Origin: Calendula officinalis
Taxonomy: Eukaryota; Streptophyta; Magnoliopsida; Asterales; Asteraceae
Length of the DNA: 64,000 bases
NCBI GenBank assembly: GCA_963853835.1
Contig: OY970824.1
Coordinates: forward strand, 4,655,001-4,719,000
Reading direction: 5' to 3'
Part shown: piece after piece, positions 9,701 through 21,174 of the stretch
How positions within the stretch are numbered: the first letter of the stretch is position 1
Layout of the letters: each line of letters starts with the position of its first letter
The notes under the pieces: generated by a model
What the model was told of the DNA's origin: nothing
Seen by the model: the letters and a program-made list of their open reading frames with translations, nothing else
The model's database searches: none
Position numbers and translations under genes: made by a program

Positions 9701-12700
9701 AAATGAAAATGTGATTTTTTATATCTTTGGATTCTCCTTTTAATATCGTCTCCAGAAATTCTTTCGTTTTTAAAATTGGAACCCGTTTGGTATTTTAAAT
9801 AAATTAACTACGAAAGGGACTTTGTTTATCGTATTTGTTTAAAAGTGGAAAGATCACAAGTGGGCCCTTTTTTTTGGAAATTTCGGCAGACAAGAGGGAA
9901 GGGGGAAACCCTCCCTCCTCACTTTCTCCATCTCTCTCTCTCTCCACGTCTCTCTCCTCTCTCTCTCTAACATCTCTCTAAAAAACCCTTTTGTGTTCTT
10001 GAGTTATCTTGAAGATCCATAGCTCGTTTCTTGGCCAATCTTTAATCCGAACACGTTTTTGGAAAGCTCTTGAGGTAAGCTTCAACCTATACGTGTTTAT
10101 TTTCGATTCCATGATAGTTGATAAATTAGGGTTTATGTGTTCTTGAGTTTTGGTTGGTGATTATGGTGTTAAATGGTATGTTAAGTGTTTATGCAAGGTT
10201 TGACATGTTTTGTTGTTTGGGTACAAGTGATTTAGCACAAGGTACAACCTTTTTAGCAAAGTGTACACATGGGTGAGTGGGTGTGTTCGTGGGGGGGGGG
10301 GGGTGTGTGTTCGTGTGTGTGTGTGTGTGTTCGTGTGTGTGTGTGTGTGTATCAATTGTGTGGTTTTGGTTTATGCTTCCAACTTGACTTAATATGGGTT
10401 TTAATGTTATTGTGGGTTGAATTAATATGTAGGAAGTGATAATATGTCAAATATGTTAGTTATGGATTATGTCAAGTTTTGGTGAGATTTGATAGCTAGT
10501 GTTTGGATGATTTGGGTCAAAAGTTATAACTTATGATTTTGAAGTAAAATAGTTGGGTTATGATAGTTATGAACTTGTAGATTATAGCATTTGTAGTTGT
10601 GTTTGGATGTTTTTAGTTAGAAATGGTTAACTAGTAAATTGGAAGTAAAATGCATGGATTGTTGGTAACTTTGAGCTTGATGAATTGTTACATGATTATG
10701 ACTTGTTAAGTTATAGAATTTTGTGCTAATTGATGGAAATTGGAAGTGTTATAGTCATGCTCGGGTTTTGACCCGTTTGGGCCGTTTAGTGGTAAAATGA
10801 TTTAAAATAACTTGGATTGTGAAAGTGTAAGTATTTTGTTAGGATTATGTGATTAGTAATGTTATTGGTAACATTTGGTGAATTGCAAGCTGATGTTATG
10901 TTTACAATTGTAGGAGGTATTATTGTTTAATAACCCGGTTTGACCCGTTTGAATGTAAGACTTGCAAAAGGATTATTTGACTTGTTGTGTAAGTATAGAA
11001 GGTCATGACATGTTCATATGATGGTTTAAGTGTTTGGCTATTTAGTTAGTGCAAGTGTTAGTGTTAAATGTATATTTAACATTGTTTATAATTTGGTGGA
11101 ATTATATACTAATTCGGTATTCCTTTGGTGTACAGGAATCGGGATCGTGACTCAGAAACATTAGACCTCTGAGTTCGACAAGTGGAAGGTTTCGGTGAGT
11201 GGATTTAACCTCCAACTTGTGTTTGGTTACAATTGGTTCGGTATATTGCATACTTGTGAAAATGCAGGATTTTGGCTGATCTGGGAAGATAGCGGCGCTA
11301 TCTTTAGATAGCGACGCTATCTTGATAAGGTCCGGGAAAGTGTCGAAAACAGAACACCGAAATAGCGAAGGACAGGAAATAGCGACGCGATTTTGTTGGA
11401 GATAGCGTCGCTATCTTCTAGATAGCGACGCGATTTCTGGGTTGGACAGTTTTGTCGTTTTGCTTATCTTGCTTGCTAGTTTAGCACCTATTTGCTAGAG
11501 TTGAGCCAAATAGGTTATGTGCACAAAGTGAAGAGACTTGGCTTGATTGCAAGCAACAACTCGGTGTGTTGGTTAGCCGAGGCTCGGTGTGTTTGGTAAC
11601 CGAGGTTTGAGAAGTCACTGCGCTGGGCATCGGGTGTCGACTAAAGGGTATCCGACCTTACCTGTATTTGTTGCATGGTTAAGGGAGGTTGTGGCCCGGT
11701 TGTTGGGCACGAAACGCTATCGGTTACCGTGGTTTGGCCGACCATGGTTTAAGGCTCCGGCAGGACCCCGATCTTCTCGAACAAACAGTGTTGTCCCCAA
11801 CCGGAGATGTTCTAGAACTTCCGTGTTTTAGTGGACGGTGATTCGTAGTTACGTGGCCTTTAGACCGTAGGGATGCCTATGCTAGCTTGTTGGGCTTTAC
11901 AGAAATTGTAGATTATATTCATTCACTTAGCTTTGTGCTAATCCCTCCCTCGTTGAATCTTTTCAGATGATCGGTGCTTTGGACGGGATGATTGACCAAA
12001 CTCAGTTGATATGTTTTAAAAAGGAGCCATGTCGTTTAAGTGACACCGTTAATGTATTGTTTACCGTTTAAATAATTAATGTTTTGAAGTTTATTTTGGG
12101 ACATTTGGTTTGTAAACCTAAACCTAAACTTATTATTATCTTTATGCTTCCGCTAAACTAACCTAGAGGATAACCTAATCGCCTTCAGGCATTTAAAAAA
12201 AAAAAAATGCTTCCTAAATTTTGCGGTGTTACACTATATTACAATTAAGCCACAAATTTATTTTATCTTACATGATATGTGTTTTTGTTAGCAGACTTCA
12301 AATTATAGATCCAAACTATAGATCATACTTTCAGAGTGAAGTCCAGGATGATGGTGAGAATATGACCATGAAGAGAAAGAAGAATGATCGAGTTCTTGGG
12401 GCTCCAAACGAAGAGGATTGGGAGAACGCTCGGTAAGTTAATCGCTGAAAAATAATGAATTAGATGTTAACGTAAACTTCTTTACCGCTTTAAACTATTT
12501 GTTTTCATTCATATGTTAAGTATGTAATATTTTTTATTAGATAATAACAGTTACCTGATTCTTTTGTGTAGGTTTTTTATGGAGTATTTGAAGATCTTTT
12601 TTAATGTTACAAAAAAGGTTTCAGGGTCCAAGTATGTGACCTCAAGCTTATTTTTTGGTGAGCTAGTAACGATGCAATTAACTATATCGAGAATGTGTCT

Positions 12701-14635
12701 ACAAGTAGATGACAAAAAGAAGAAAATGGCGATGTCGATGAAAGACAAATATAACAAATATTGGGATAACATTGATAACACAAAATTTTTATTGCATGTT
12801 GCCTTGGTTTTGGACCCCCGAAATAAGTTGCGTTATCTTGAATATTGCTTAGGGTTGATTTATGGTGAGAAATCAGATAAATTTAAAGAAGTCTTGGAAC
12901 AAGTTAAATCAACGTTAACTGATTTATATGATCATTACAAGATGAAAGTGGGCAAATCAAATGATCGAAACACGACAACTTCTTTGTCTTCTACTCCTCT
13001 TTTTGATACAGGCTTTGAAGTTGATATTGATGATGGTTATGAAAAGTACTTGGAAGAATGTGGAGATGGGGATAGCAATACTGAATTAGATATTTATTTG
13101 GATGACGCGGTGGAGAAAAAAATAAAGGGGGATAATACATATGATGTTTTAAACTGGTGGAAACTAAATTCAGTTAAATTTCCTATCCTTTCTCAAGTGG
13201 CCAAGCATGTGTTGGGAATGCCTATATCTACAGTTGCATCAGAATCTGCATTCAGTAGTGGTGGTCGAGTAATTGATAAATTTAGAAGCTCCCTTACCCC
13301 AAAGACGGCTGAAGCTTTAATTTGTGCACAAGATTGGTTACGGTCTACACCGATGGATTTGCAAGAAGTGGCCCCAAATGGTTTACAATTACAAGACTTG
13401 GTGGAGAATTTAGAGAATCTGGAAATCGGTAAATAGTTTACCTTTTTATTTCTCTTGAGTCTTAACTATGTCTAATATTTTTGCATAAAATTTATTATGT
13501 CATGTTATATTTACTATCAAGTATCAACTGTAATTTTTCTTTTTCATTTTGTAGATTTTTTTGCGAAAGAAAAGCATCCACGCAATGACACTATAATGGA
13601 TGAAGATTGGGACTAAGATTTGTTTGCGAAAGTTTAATTGTTGGATGTTGGATATTATTTTACTATTATTCGTATTTGAGTTATTTTAGTTGAATTTATC
13701 TTTATATTATATGAAAACTTACTAATTGTTTGCAAATTTTAAGGAAAACAAAAAAACCAAAAAAACCCGAAACCGAACCGCTTTATTGAGAAAAACCGAA
13801 AAACCGAAACCGAAAAAACCGAAACCGAACGGTTTTTAATTCTTAAAAACCGAAGATTGCGGTTCGGGGTTTGGTTTTAGTTAAAAACCGCCCCAAACCG
13901 CCACATGCTCACCCCTACAATTAATTACAACAATTTTCGGGGTCTCTTTTTTTTTATCTAATTTTTGCTACCGTAAAATTGAAACACCAAATATGATACC
14001 TTCGGCCATTGATGGTGTGTTCGGTAGGGGTGTGCCAATGGAGCTGGTTAAGTTGATACTCGGTTTCATTTATACGAATATGTCCTGCTCCTTCGGTCCA
14101 TCTTAACTGTATTCATTCGTAGTAAATTTCATTATTATTTTATTACTACCGTATATATACATCTTTAATAATACATTTTTTTAATAGCAGAACACACACC
14201 CTATAAACTACTACTAAATCATAGTGCAATTAAGCGTACCATCATATCATGGCCTCTATTAATAAGAGTTGCATTGGCAGGTTTGTAATCTCTATCAAGC
14301 CTTCCAAGTTTTGATGTCGTTTGAACCCTTTTATGTTTGAGATCAATCGGAGATTGCATGTCTCCTTGGTTACACATGATCCACTCAGGATGGATCTCTC
14401 CCCAATGATGTGGTCCGTTTGGACTATTTACATCATACGAGAACTCACGTTCATCATCTAGATAATCACCATTAACAAAAATTTAATAAATAAGCAACAA
14501 AAGGACAGATGATTATACGTTTAACCTAAAGTGATATTGGGACTTACCAACTTCTTGAGACATAGCGAAAGGTAGACAAAAGATGATGAAAAGAGAAATG
14601 AAGAATGAAGAAAACAATAAACTTTTGTTGCCCAT
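6749..14635 (-). CDS. Alpha-type carbonic anhydrase, seven exons
   Basis: The gene encodes a secreted zinc enzyme of the alpha-carbonic anhydrase family, which interconverts CO2 and bicarbonate. Exons on the minus strand are 14548-14635, 14240-14457, 14000-14106, 7417-7519, 7141-7308, 6981-7034 and 6749-6835. All introns are GT-AG and phases match, giving 274 residues, a normal length. A signal peptide (MGNKSLLFSSFFISLFIIF) precedes the catalytic domain. Zinc ligands are visible as HWH in LHWHTPTEHT and the later His in LELHLVH; SLTTPPCTQNVTW forms the active-site wall, and CNQGDMQSPIDL supplies the partner cysteine. The third intron is over 6 kb because a hAT transposon (7543-13917) sits in it. 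No coding base is lost, so the gene can still be functional if that intron is spliced. It resembles plant ACA/nectarin-3-type proteins; the exact paralogue is not determined. Confidence 0.9.
9531..12233 (+). mobile_element. Solo LTR, probably Ty3/gypsy type, inside a transposase intron
   Basis: The sequence starts TGTAACATCC and ends CGGTGTTACA, the TG...CA ends of a plant gypsy LTR. It is flanked by the 5-bp duplication CTATA (9526-9530 and 12234-12238). Neither a primer site nor gag/pol follows, so this is a solo LTR left by LTR-LTR recombination. It contains CT-rich tracts (9920-9970), a G-run plus GT microsatellite (10289-10350), and a cluster of palindromes around GATAGCGACGCTATC (11285-11450). 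Its ends resemble those of the LTR at 58198-60526. Confidence 0.9.
10289..10350. repeat. Poly-G and (GT)n microsatellite
   Basis: A run of about twelve G is followed by interrupted GT dinucleotides with TTCG interruptions, inside the solo LTR. It produces long spurious open frames on the other strand. Confidence 0.9.
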
Positions 14636-14696
14636 TTATTTATGAATATGTGAAATCTTATTAAGGTTTTGTATAAGTTATTGATGTTTGGTCATG

Positions 14697-14706
14697 TATA
14701 TATATA
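14697..14706 (-). promoter_or_regulatory. Probable TATA box of the carbonic anhydrase gene
   Basis: The minus-strand sequence TATATATATA lies about 62 bp upstream of the ATG at 14635. That would place the transcription start roughly 30 bp upstream of the ATG, a short but normal plant leader. Assignment rests on position only. Confidence 0.5.
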
Positions 14707-15201
14707 GAAGGACATGATGAACATAAAATGATGTTGTCATAGAGGTTGATGTGAATGTAGAAATGGAATTTTGACTTTGACCATAGACTATCTTTCAATT
14801 ATTAAAAAACAAATATGGTTTTTGTTTTCAGAAAGTGATCGATGAGAAATTTCTTATGTTTAGCAGCCAACTTTTAAAGTATTAGAACTTAGAAACAGGT
14901 CCGAACCTGGACATAGGCACCAAGGGCCACAAAATTTAGGGTCAATTTTCAAAAAATTAATCTAGATATATACATGTGTAAGATTACTTGAATCAATGTA
15001 AACCATATGAAATATTGAAATCCGGAGGACTAATGAGCTCAAAAGAAAAACCAGACATATAACTTGGGGATTAGAGCAACACTACTAATTTGACAGTAGA
15101 ATTTTACTTTTGATTTTTTTTTTTTACTTAGAAGCCCTATTTTTAAGATAAAGCTCAGGACCCAAAATTTAATTGCATCGCCTACTTAGAAGATAGATTA
15201 A

Positions 15202-15738
15202 GGGTGTGCTTGGTTGGATGTATTAAAGGATGGGTAATGGGATTGATTATCATTGAATATGCTTGATTTATTGAAAGGTAATCAATCATTGCTCATTACT
15301 AGGTAATACATCATTACCCACCAAATTGGGGGTAATGAACTAGGTAATGCTATAACACATAATTTATTACTTATTATTATTATATTTTATGTAATATTAT
15401 TATATATATTATTAATATATAAATATATAACATAATATAATATAATATAATATAATATAATATAATATAATATAATATAATATAATATAATATAATATAA
15501 TATAATATAATATAATATAATATAATATAATATAATATAATATAATATAATAATATTATATATATATTTATTTATTTATTTATTTATTACATATATATAA
15601 TATTATATTATATTATATATATATATATATTATTAATTATATAATTATGATTAATAATATTTAAATAATTATTTAGTTATTATTAATATTATTTAAATAT
15701 ATATATTAAATACGTTATTTAAATATTTTTAATAGTTA

Positions 15739-15782
<44 letters not shown>

Positions 15783-15975
15783 TAAATATTATATACATAT
15801 TATTAATATTATTTTAATATATATTATATAATACATTATTATATATAATTCTATAAACTCCTTAATAACCAAGCAACATCAATGATCAAAGGAATACTAA
15901 GGAATGACAATTGCATTCCTTAGTATTCCTATTACCTTTCCCTTTCTCATTACCCACTTTGAACCAAGCGCCCCC
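15202..15975. mobile_element. Tourist-like (PIF/Harbinger) MITE with internal microsatellite
   Basis: The ends GGGTGTGCTTGGTT (left) and the reverse complement of the right end, GGGGGCGCTTGGTT, match at 12 of 14 bases. The element is flanked by TAA duplications (15199-15201 and 15976-15978), as expected for Tourist elements. The 774-bp body is almost pure A/T and has no coding capacity. Confidence 0.75.
15431..15550. repeat. (TATAA)n microsatellite, about 24 units
   Basis: A near-perfect 5-bp repeat of TATAA lies inside the Tourist-like MITE. A separate (AT)n run lies near 15746-15778. Confidence 0.95.
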
Positions 15976-15978
15976 TAA

Positions 15979-16451
15979 CATTTCAAATCCTCTACAGTAA
16001 AAATAGACAAAAATAAACAGTAAATAAATAATTTGTTTGTATATATATTATATATGCGAAATGCGATTATACCTTTAGAAAGAAGATTAAACGGTAGTTG
16101 CAAAAGTTCAAAAACCATACGCTTGAAAATTTCAAGAAATATGAAAATATTGTACTGGTTTAATTTGTAGTAGTTTTCAGAGACACCCAAAGTTTATTTA
16201 AGATCCATTTATTAAAATAGGATTTAGATAAATGAAAAGATAAACGAGCAACAATATGTACTATTAGTTGTTCTTTATTGAAAAACTAATTCTTTTAAAA
16301 AGAATATTTATAGATTTAGTTATTATAACATTACTATTCATAACTTGCGGACTCTGTTGAGGAACTATAAACTACCTCAAGTGCAAGGAAACTAAAAGTA
16401 TCAAACGCGAAACGAATAAACATGTGTTGATTTCCAATACATGCTTTCTCA
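15979..16451. other. AT-rich intergenic DNA, nothing recognised
   Basis: This stretch between the Tourist-like MITE and the hAT-type MITE has no gene-like frame, RNA gene or element terminus that I can recognise. Confidence 0.5.
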
Positions 16452-16738
16452 TAGGAGTGAGCGCGGCCCAGAAACCGAACCGAACCGAAATAAAAAATTA
16501 TGAATTTTCAAAATCGAAACCAAATCGATTACATGTTTTCGGTTTTGGTTCATTTTTTTACACAAATGCTCATCCATATACAAAGACCGAACCGATACTA
16601 AGCTGATAGAGCGAAATTGAAAATGATTAATTTTCAAAACAAAAAACCGAACCGATTACATGTCTTCGGTTAGGTTCAGGTCGGCTTTGGTTGGTTTTTG
16701 GTTCGGTTAAGTTTTTCGGCCCAAAATGTTCACCCCTA
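16452..16738. mobile_element. hAT-type MITE
   Basis: The ends TAGGAGTGAGC and GTTCACCCCTA are hAT-like inverted repeats. The interior is rich in ACCGAACCGAA, as in the larger hAT at 7543-13917, so it may be a non-autonomous relative. The flanks CTTTCTCA and CTTTCTTG match in 6 of 8 positions and probably derive from an 8-bp TSD. Confidence 0.65.
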
Positions 16739-18664
16739 CTTTCTTGTGTTTTGTCACTTTGCACGGAGCGGATTTTAGAACAACATGTCTCACAATAAAA
16801 TCTTGAGTACTCAATACCCACTAAATATCTTATTTAATAAAATAAAATGATTCAATTACTCTTACTTTTACTTTTAATAAAAGAAAGCATTTTTGAATTT
16901 TGCCACGTAGTTCTTTCCACGTCATAATGACGTCATTATTCGATGCTGACATGGCTGCCAAGTGTCTGCCAACTAATCACACGTCCATGTGCCTGCAATT
17001 CGAATTGATTTATTAGGAATGTTCTACGTTTTATTAGGAATAAATTTATTAGAAGGAAGACTTTCGTTATACACATTTAAGCAAAAACGGAATGTTTTTA
17101 ATAATATATTTATATATATGGTAGCATTCATATTAGACGAATTTTGCCACGGTAAACGAATTTTGTCATTTATTAGGAATGTTTTACGTTTTATTCTTAC
17201 TGCATATTAGGAATGCCAACTGTGCGCAAGGATTACTATTGTGTTCCCCATTTTTTTTAGTAAACAATTAATTCTATCACTTTTCTCTTAATCATGACAG
17301 AGATTTGAGAACACAATAAAATGAATTTTGACTTTCTTTGGTTATTATGACTTTCGTTATATATTTAAAGAAATAAGGAAAAAGTTTTTAATACTATCTT
17401 TATATATATCAAGTGAATAATATTCCGAAGTTGAAACAACATTATAAAACACTATATCGACTATATAATATGGCGAATTCTCGCTTTATGGTGAAATTTT
17501 GATTGACAATAGTGGTAGAACTGACAACTAATACGGTTCTGATACACACCAGTTCTGTTGTATGGTTGCACACCAGGTGTTCGATCTAATGCCAAAGTGG
17601 AAATGTCCAGACAACTAATGACTTATGTTAAGGTATTTGTTTTAGGGGATTTCAAGTTTAATCAACTAATATGTGGCTTTGTATGTGGAACAGATAAGAA
17701 GGTTTTTACCAATTTCTATATCTTTGAATGGTATTTTACAGGCGTAGATGCAGAATAATTTTATACACAAAGTTGTGAGCAGTATCTATTTTAGGCTAAA
17801 TTATAGAATATGTGAAATTTTATCAGAACCAATGCATATGTGTTGTTTACAACACTTTTTAATATTCAAAATGCCCAATGCTCATTCCTTTTGAGAAATT
17901 GGGTAATGATGATGGTTATATTGTAACAGTTGATGTATATCAATGAAAGCATACAATTTTTAAAGTAGGTTTTGAATGATTTTAACTTTAAATTTTGTAT
18001 TTGTATATAAAGTGTGTAATTTTATTAGGACTATTAAACGATTACCATGCTCAAGTATTAAATAATGAAAACCATAAACTTGGTTTGTATTTTTAGGTGC
18101 TGCCAGTTATTTAGTAGAACTTGCACCTATGACAAACATGTATTCAATAGTAGAACTTTCGTCAAATAGAAACCTAACTTGTATTTTTTCCAGTGGTGAC
18201 TAGGCCGGTTGTTTAGTAGAACTTATGATTAAAAGGGTCAAAGGTCGCCCGAATGTATTTGTAATGCATATAACCTCCTAAATCATTTTATAAGCCACCC
18301 GTGATTTATCGTGGGTCCAAAATTATGGTTTTTACTATATCCAAGTAAAAATAGTGAAAAGTTTTGTGCTAAAAACACAACTTTTAATGTTGTGTTAAAA
18401 TGTTCTCTGAAAATTCAATTTTATAATTAATATTTAATGTCATGTTAACTAGGGCCATATGTCATGTTTTTGAACAATGAAGATCAAGAAAGTGTTACAC
18501 ATTTGTAATCTCTATAATTGATGATCTGAAAAATATATGAGAATATTTATTTTAACTACGAAATAATTTCAAATGACAAAATTTTCGGTGAATAAAGTGT
18601 TCTTAAGCAATCAAAGATTATGAAAAATACACATGAGAATATTAAAAAAAAAATTATAAGTCAT
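16739..18664. other. AT-rich DNA, probably largely Helitron-derived
   Basis: No gene is recognised. A truncated Helitron-like hairpin (CACCCGTGATTTATCGTGGG, near 18297-18316) resembles the better 3' end at 18665-18692. A short stretch at 16828-16884 matches the sequence just after 18693, apparently part of a Stowaway-like family. The Helitron 5' end could not be fixed. Confidence 0.4.
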
Positions 18665-18692
18665 CCGTGATTTATCACGGGTTATAGGCTAG
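18665..18692 (+). mobile_element. Helitron-type 3' terminus
   Basis: The hairpin CCGTGATTTATCACGG is followed after a short spacer by GGCTAG and then T. This fits the Helitron rule of a subterminal hairpin ending in CTRR with insertion before T. No RepHel gene is visible, so the element would be non-autonomous. Confidence 0.55.
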
Positions 18693-21120
18693 TTTAATAA
18701 AATAAAATGACTCATTTACTCTTACTTTTACTTTTAAACATCATTAAACTTACTTTAATCATAATATGTGGGACTTATTACTTATTAGATATCCAAATTA
18801 ACTTTCATTACAATCTTTTGCCCCAAAACATATAATCTAATTTGTCTCACTTATTTTAGAACGGAGGAAGTATATTGTTTGCGGAAGTTTTATCATAACA
18901 CTATGAGAACTTTAACACTTATAATCATTATTTGTTTTCTTAATTTCAAAATACCCTTTATAACTTATATGTAGGCAAGGTAAAAGTATCTGAAAATTAA
19001 AATATTAAAGTAACGTTTTTTTAGATTTTACAAGTATAACATTCTATTTTAGAACTTTATATCAAATATGACCGATTATATATATACTTTTTAACTACTT
19101 CTAAATCAATTTAAATTTTGTGCATAGTAAGAATTTAACCCATTTGAAATTGATTATGTGTGTGTGAAAAACAAATTCAAAGTACAACGTTTTATATGAC
19201 GGAATTAGAGTTTGGAACAAAATTCACTTGCATCTTCCCCAAGCTACCATTTTGTTCTATATATAAAGATACACAAATTTTGATTGGGACGTCGAATTAA
19301 TTGGCGCTATATAGAAATTTCTTGGTGTGAATTTATCCTTATAACTTTATAAGCACGCGAAGAAACTGAAGAAAGTCTTGCTTTAACCATTTATATTTTA
19401 ATAATTAATATCGCATCGCTCGGAGTAGCAGTTTATGACGGGGTATGAGTATCCACTTTTTCAAACAAATGAGCCTTCATCATGAGAATAAATAAGATAA
19501 CAGGATTTGTTTTTCAAGTTTATGCTCTAAAATATATTTATTTTGAATTGTTGATCCTGTTATGACGAAAAATATAAACGAACTATGAAATCTATGTTTA
19601 CTTTTAAAAATGATGATATAGATCATAAGATTTATAATACAATAATAATGATTTTGTATATAAATAGATGATCAAATTACTTTTAAAAACCACAAATATA
19701 TACGCATAAAATAAACCTATTTATGCAGGGTTTAAGCACATGTGTTTTAGTAAAAGAAGAAGATTGTGTGTCGTATGACTACTCGTATCATGTCTTAGTA
19801 GTTAGGTGTCATCAAAGGTGTTATCTTGTTTATACTATTAATTTATATCATCAGATTATATTTCACATATTAATATTTAGATAATTATCTGTTTCATAAT
19901 GTTGGAATTTGAAATATATATCTGCCAACTTATTTTTCATAAGTTGTAGTTTCTTTTTGAATCAATGACGTTGTTTGAATATCTAATCAAATATGGTTAA
20001 CTTAATGACGCCTCTAATCGTTTCTTAATAAAAATTATGTTTCTAGAAGGGAAATGGCCAAATGGGCTGGACTAGTTTTGCTTCCTTCTCCATCACTATT
20101 ATTGTAGACTAGTTTTTTCATTTCATTTTATTTTAAACTATTGAGTTTCTAGAAGGGAAATGAGTTGGACCAACTCACTATCGACTGTACCTATGTATTT
20201 ATGTACGTAATTGTGTACTGCATACACGGCTATCATAAAGCACGTGAGGCCAAAGCGACTATCAACATATGATCGAGCGAAAATATACATAGAATGACGA
20301 GGGTGCATGATGTCTAATTAATGCTTATTCTTGTATTAGTGTAAAAGATTTGTTGTATTATTTTCCTAAGAAAGTTATTTATAATATAATATAGGAGAAC
20401 TTTTTTTTTTAAACACGAAGTTGGTACGGGTGAACTCCATGATCACAAGAGGGTTTTTTTATTTGTTCATAGCAGATATTGAACCTGAAATCCCCTTATA
20501 ATTACGTTTTTATATTTGTAGAATAAATTTAACCATTGAAGTTTAAATAAGAACTATAAAAAAGAACTGAGAACCACACAATTTCGTATTAACTCATTTC
20601 CATTCACATGTAGTAATATTAATGGGGTTCAATTAGAATCACAAAATGTTAAAATTTCAAAATTTCACTTATTAATTCACACGTTATCTGTAACTTTATT
20701 GGACGTATAAGTTAAAGATGTGCTAATAATCTAATATTCACGAGTGCATAGATATGAATTAATACCCTGTATATCACTTGATAGGTAATATTTAAAGTTT
20801 GTATTGCGTTTACTATATGGTACAATATCTAGATCACTATATCCACATCATAAGATGATTGACAATTCCTATTACAAGAAACTTAATTCACTAGATCATG
20901 TAATTAATCATGGCAATTTGTTGTGATTTAATGGCCAATCCATGATTTGACTTTTTAATTAATGGTGGAAAGCTTCTATTTATAGCGATGGTGGGAAGTT
21001 TCTATTTCTAGTGATCAAAAACTTGTATTATTGGGGTAGTATAGTTTCTCCACTTAATATTGCCTCAATAGCACCATGTCACCAACACATATAACCATAG
21101 TTTATTAATTTTTATCTCAC
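18693..21120. other. Intergenic AT-rich DNA with a Stowaway-like remnant
   Basis: Positions 18700-18875 end in TCACTTATTTTAGAACGGAGGAAGTA, read as two short blocks, the typical right end of a Stowaway-like MITE whose left end is lost. From there to 21120 I see no gene or element terminus. The last few hundred bases should hold the promoter of the small secreted-peptide gene. Confidence 0.45.
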
Positions 21121-21128
21121 TATAAAAG
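21121..21128 (+). promoter_or_regulatory. TATA box of the small secreted-peptide gene
   Basis: TATAAAAG lies 47 bp before the ATG at 21175. A start about 30 bp downstream would leave a leader of about 20-25 bases. The clean box supports the next open frame being a real gene. Confidence 0.7.
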
Positions 21129-21174
21129 TAACTACATCTTTTACTTATTAACCATCATCAACTCTCTAAAGGAT

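Larger units (their letters stand above)
8352..13616 (+). pseudogene. hAT transposase with broken BED zinc finger
   Basis: The transposase belongs to the zf-BED/hAT family (RICESLEEPER-like). Pieces are 8352-8571 (an internal ATG at 8436 is also possible), 8572-9506, 12295-12432, 12572-13428 and 13555-13616; the last three junctions are clean GT-AG introns in phase. The first piece ends with the BED motif RRSWVWNHFTYVKG. The frame then shifts to VLAAGTKRNGTSTLIQHLNIVC, so the expected C-x2-C half of the finger is missing and the frame is broken near 8571. Downstream parts are intact: TTDTWTS, the DETRWNST-like VETRWNST motif, and the C-terminal dimerisation domain (LNWWKLN through SESAFSSGGRVID to AQDWL). 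A 2.7-kb solo LTR lies in its intron 9507-12294. It is unlikely to make a full transposase. Confidence 0.85.
7543..13917 (+). mobile_element. hAT transposon in a carbonic anhydrase intron
   Basis: The inverted ends TAGGGGTGAGCAT (7543) and ATGCTCACCCCTA (13917) are perfect, and the element is flanked by the 8-bp target duplication CAATTAAT (7535-7542 and 13918-13925), diagnostic of hAT. Subterminal regions at both ends are packed with AACCGAAA repeats (7556-7715 and 13745-13895). The element is 6375 bp, of which 2703 bp is a later solo LTR. Its transposase runs on the plus strand, antisense to the host gene. Confidence 0.95.

Noticed and set aside
10161..10355. A minus-strand frame rich in His-Thr repeats
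   Set aside because: It is a translation of the GT microsatellite and G-run in the solo LTR.
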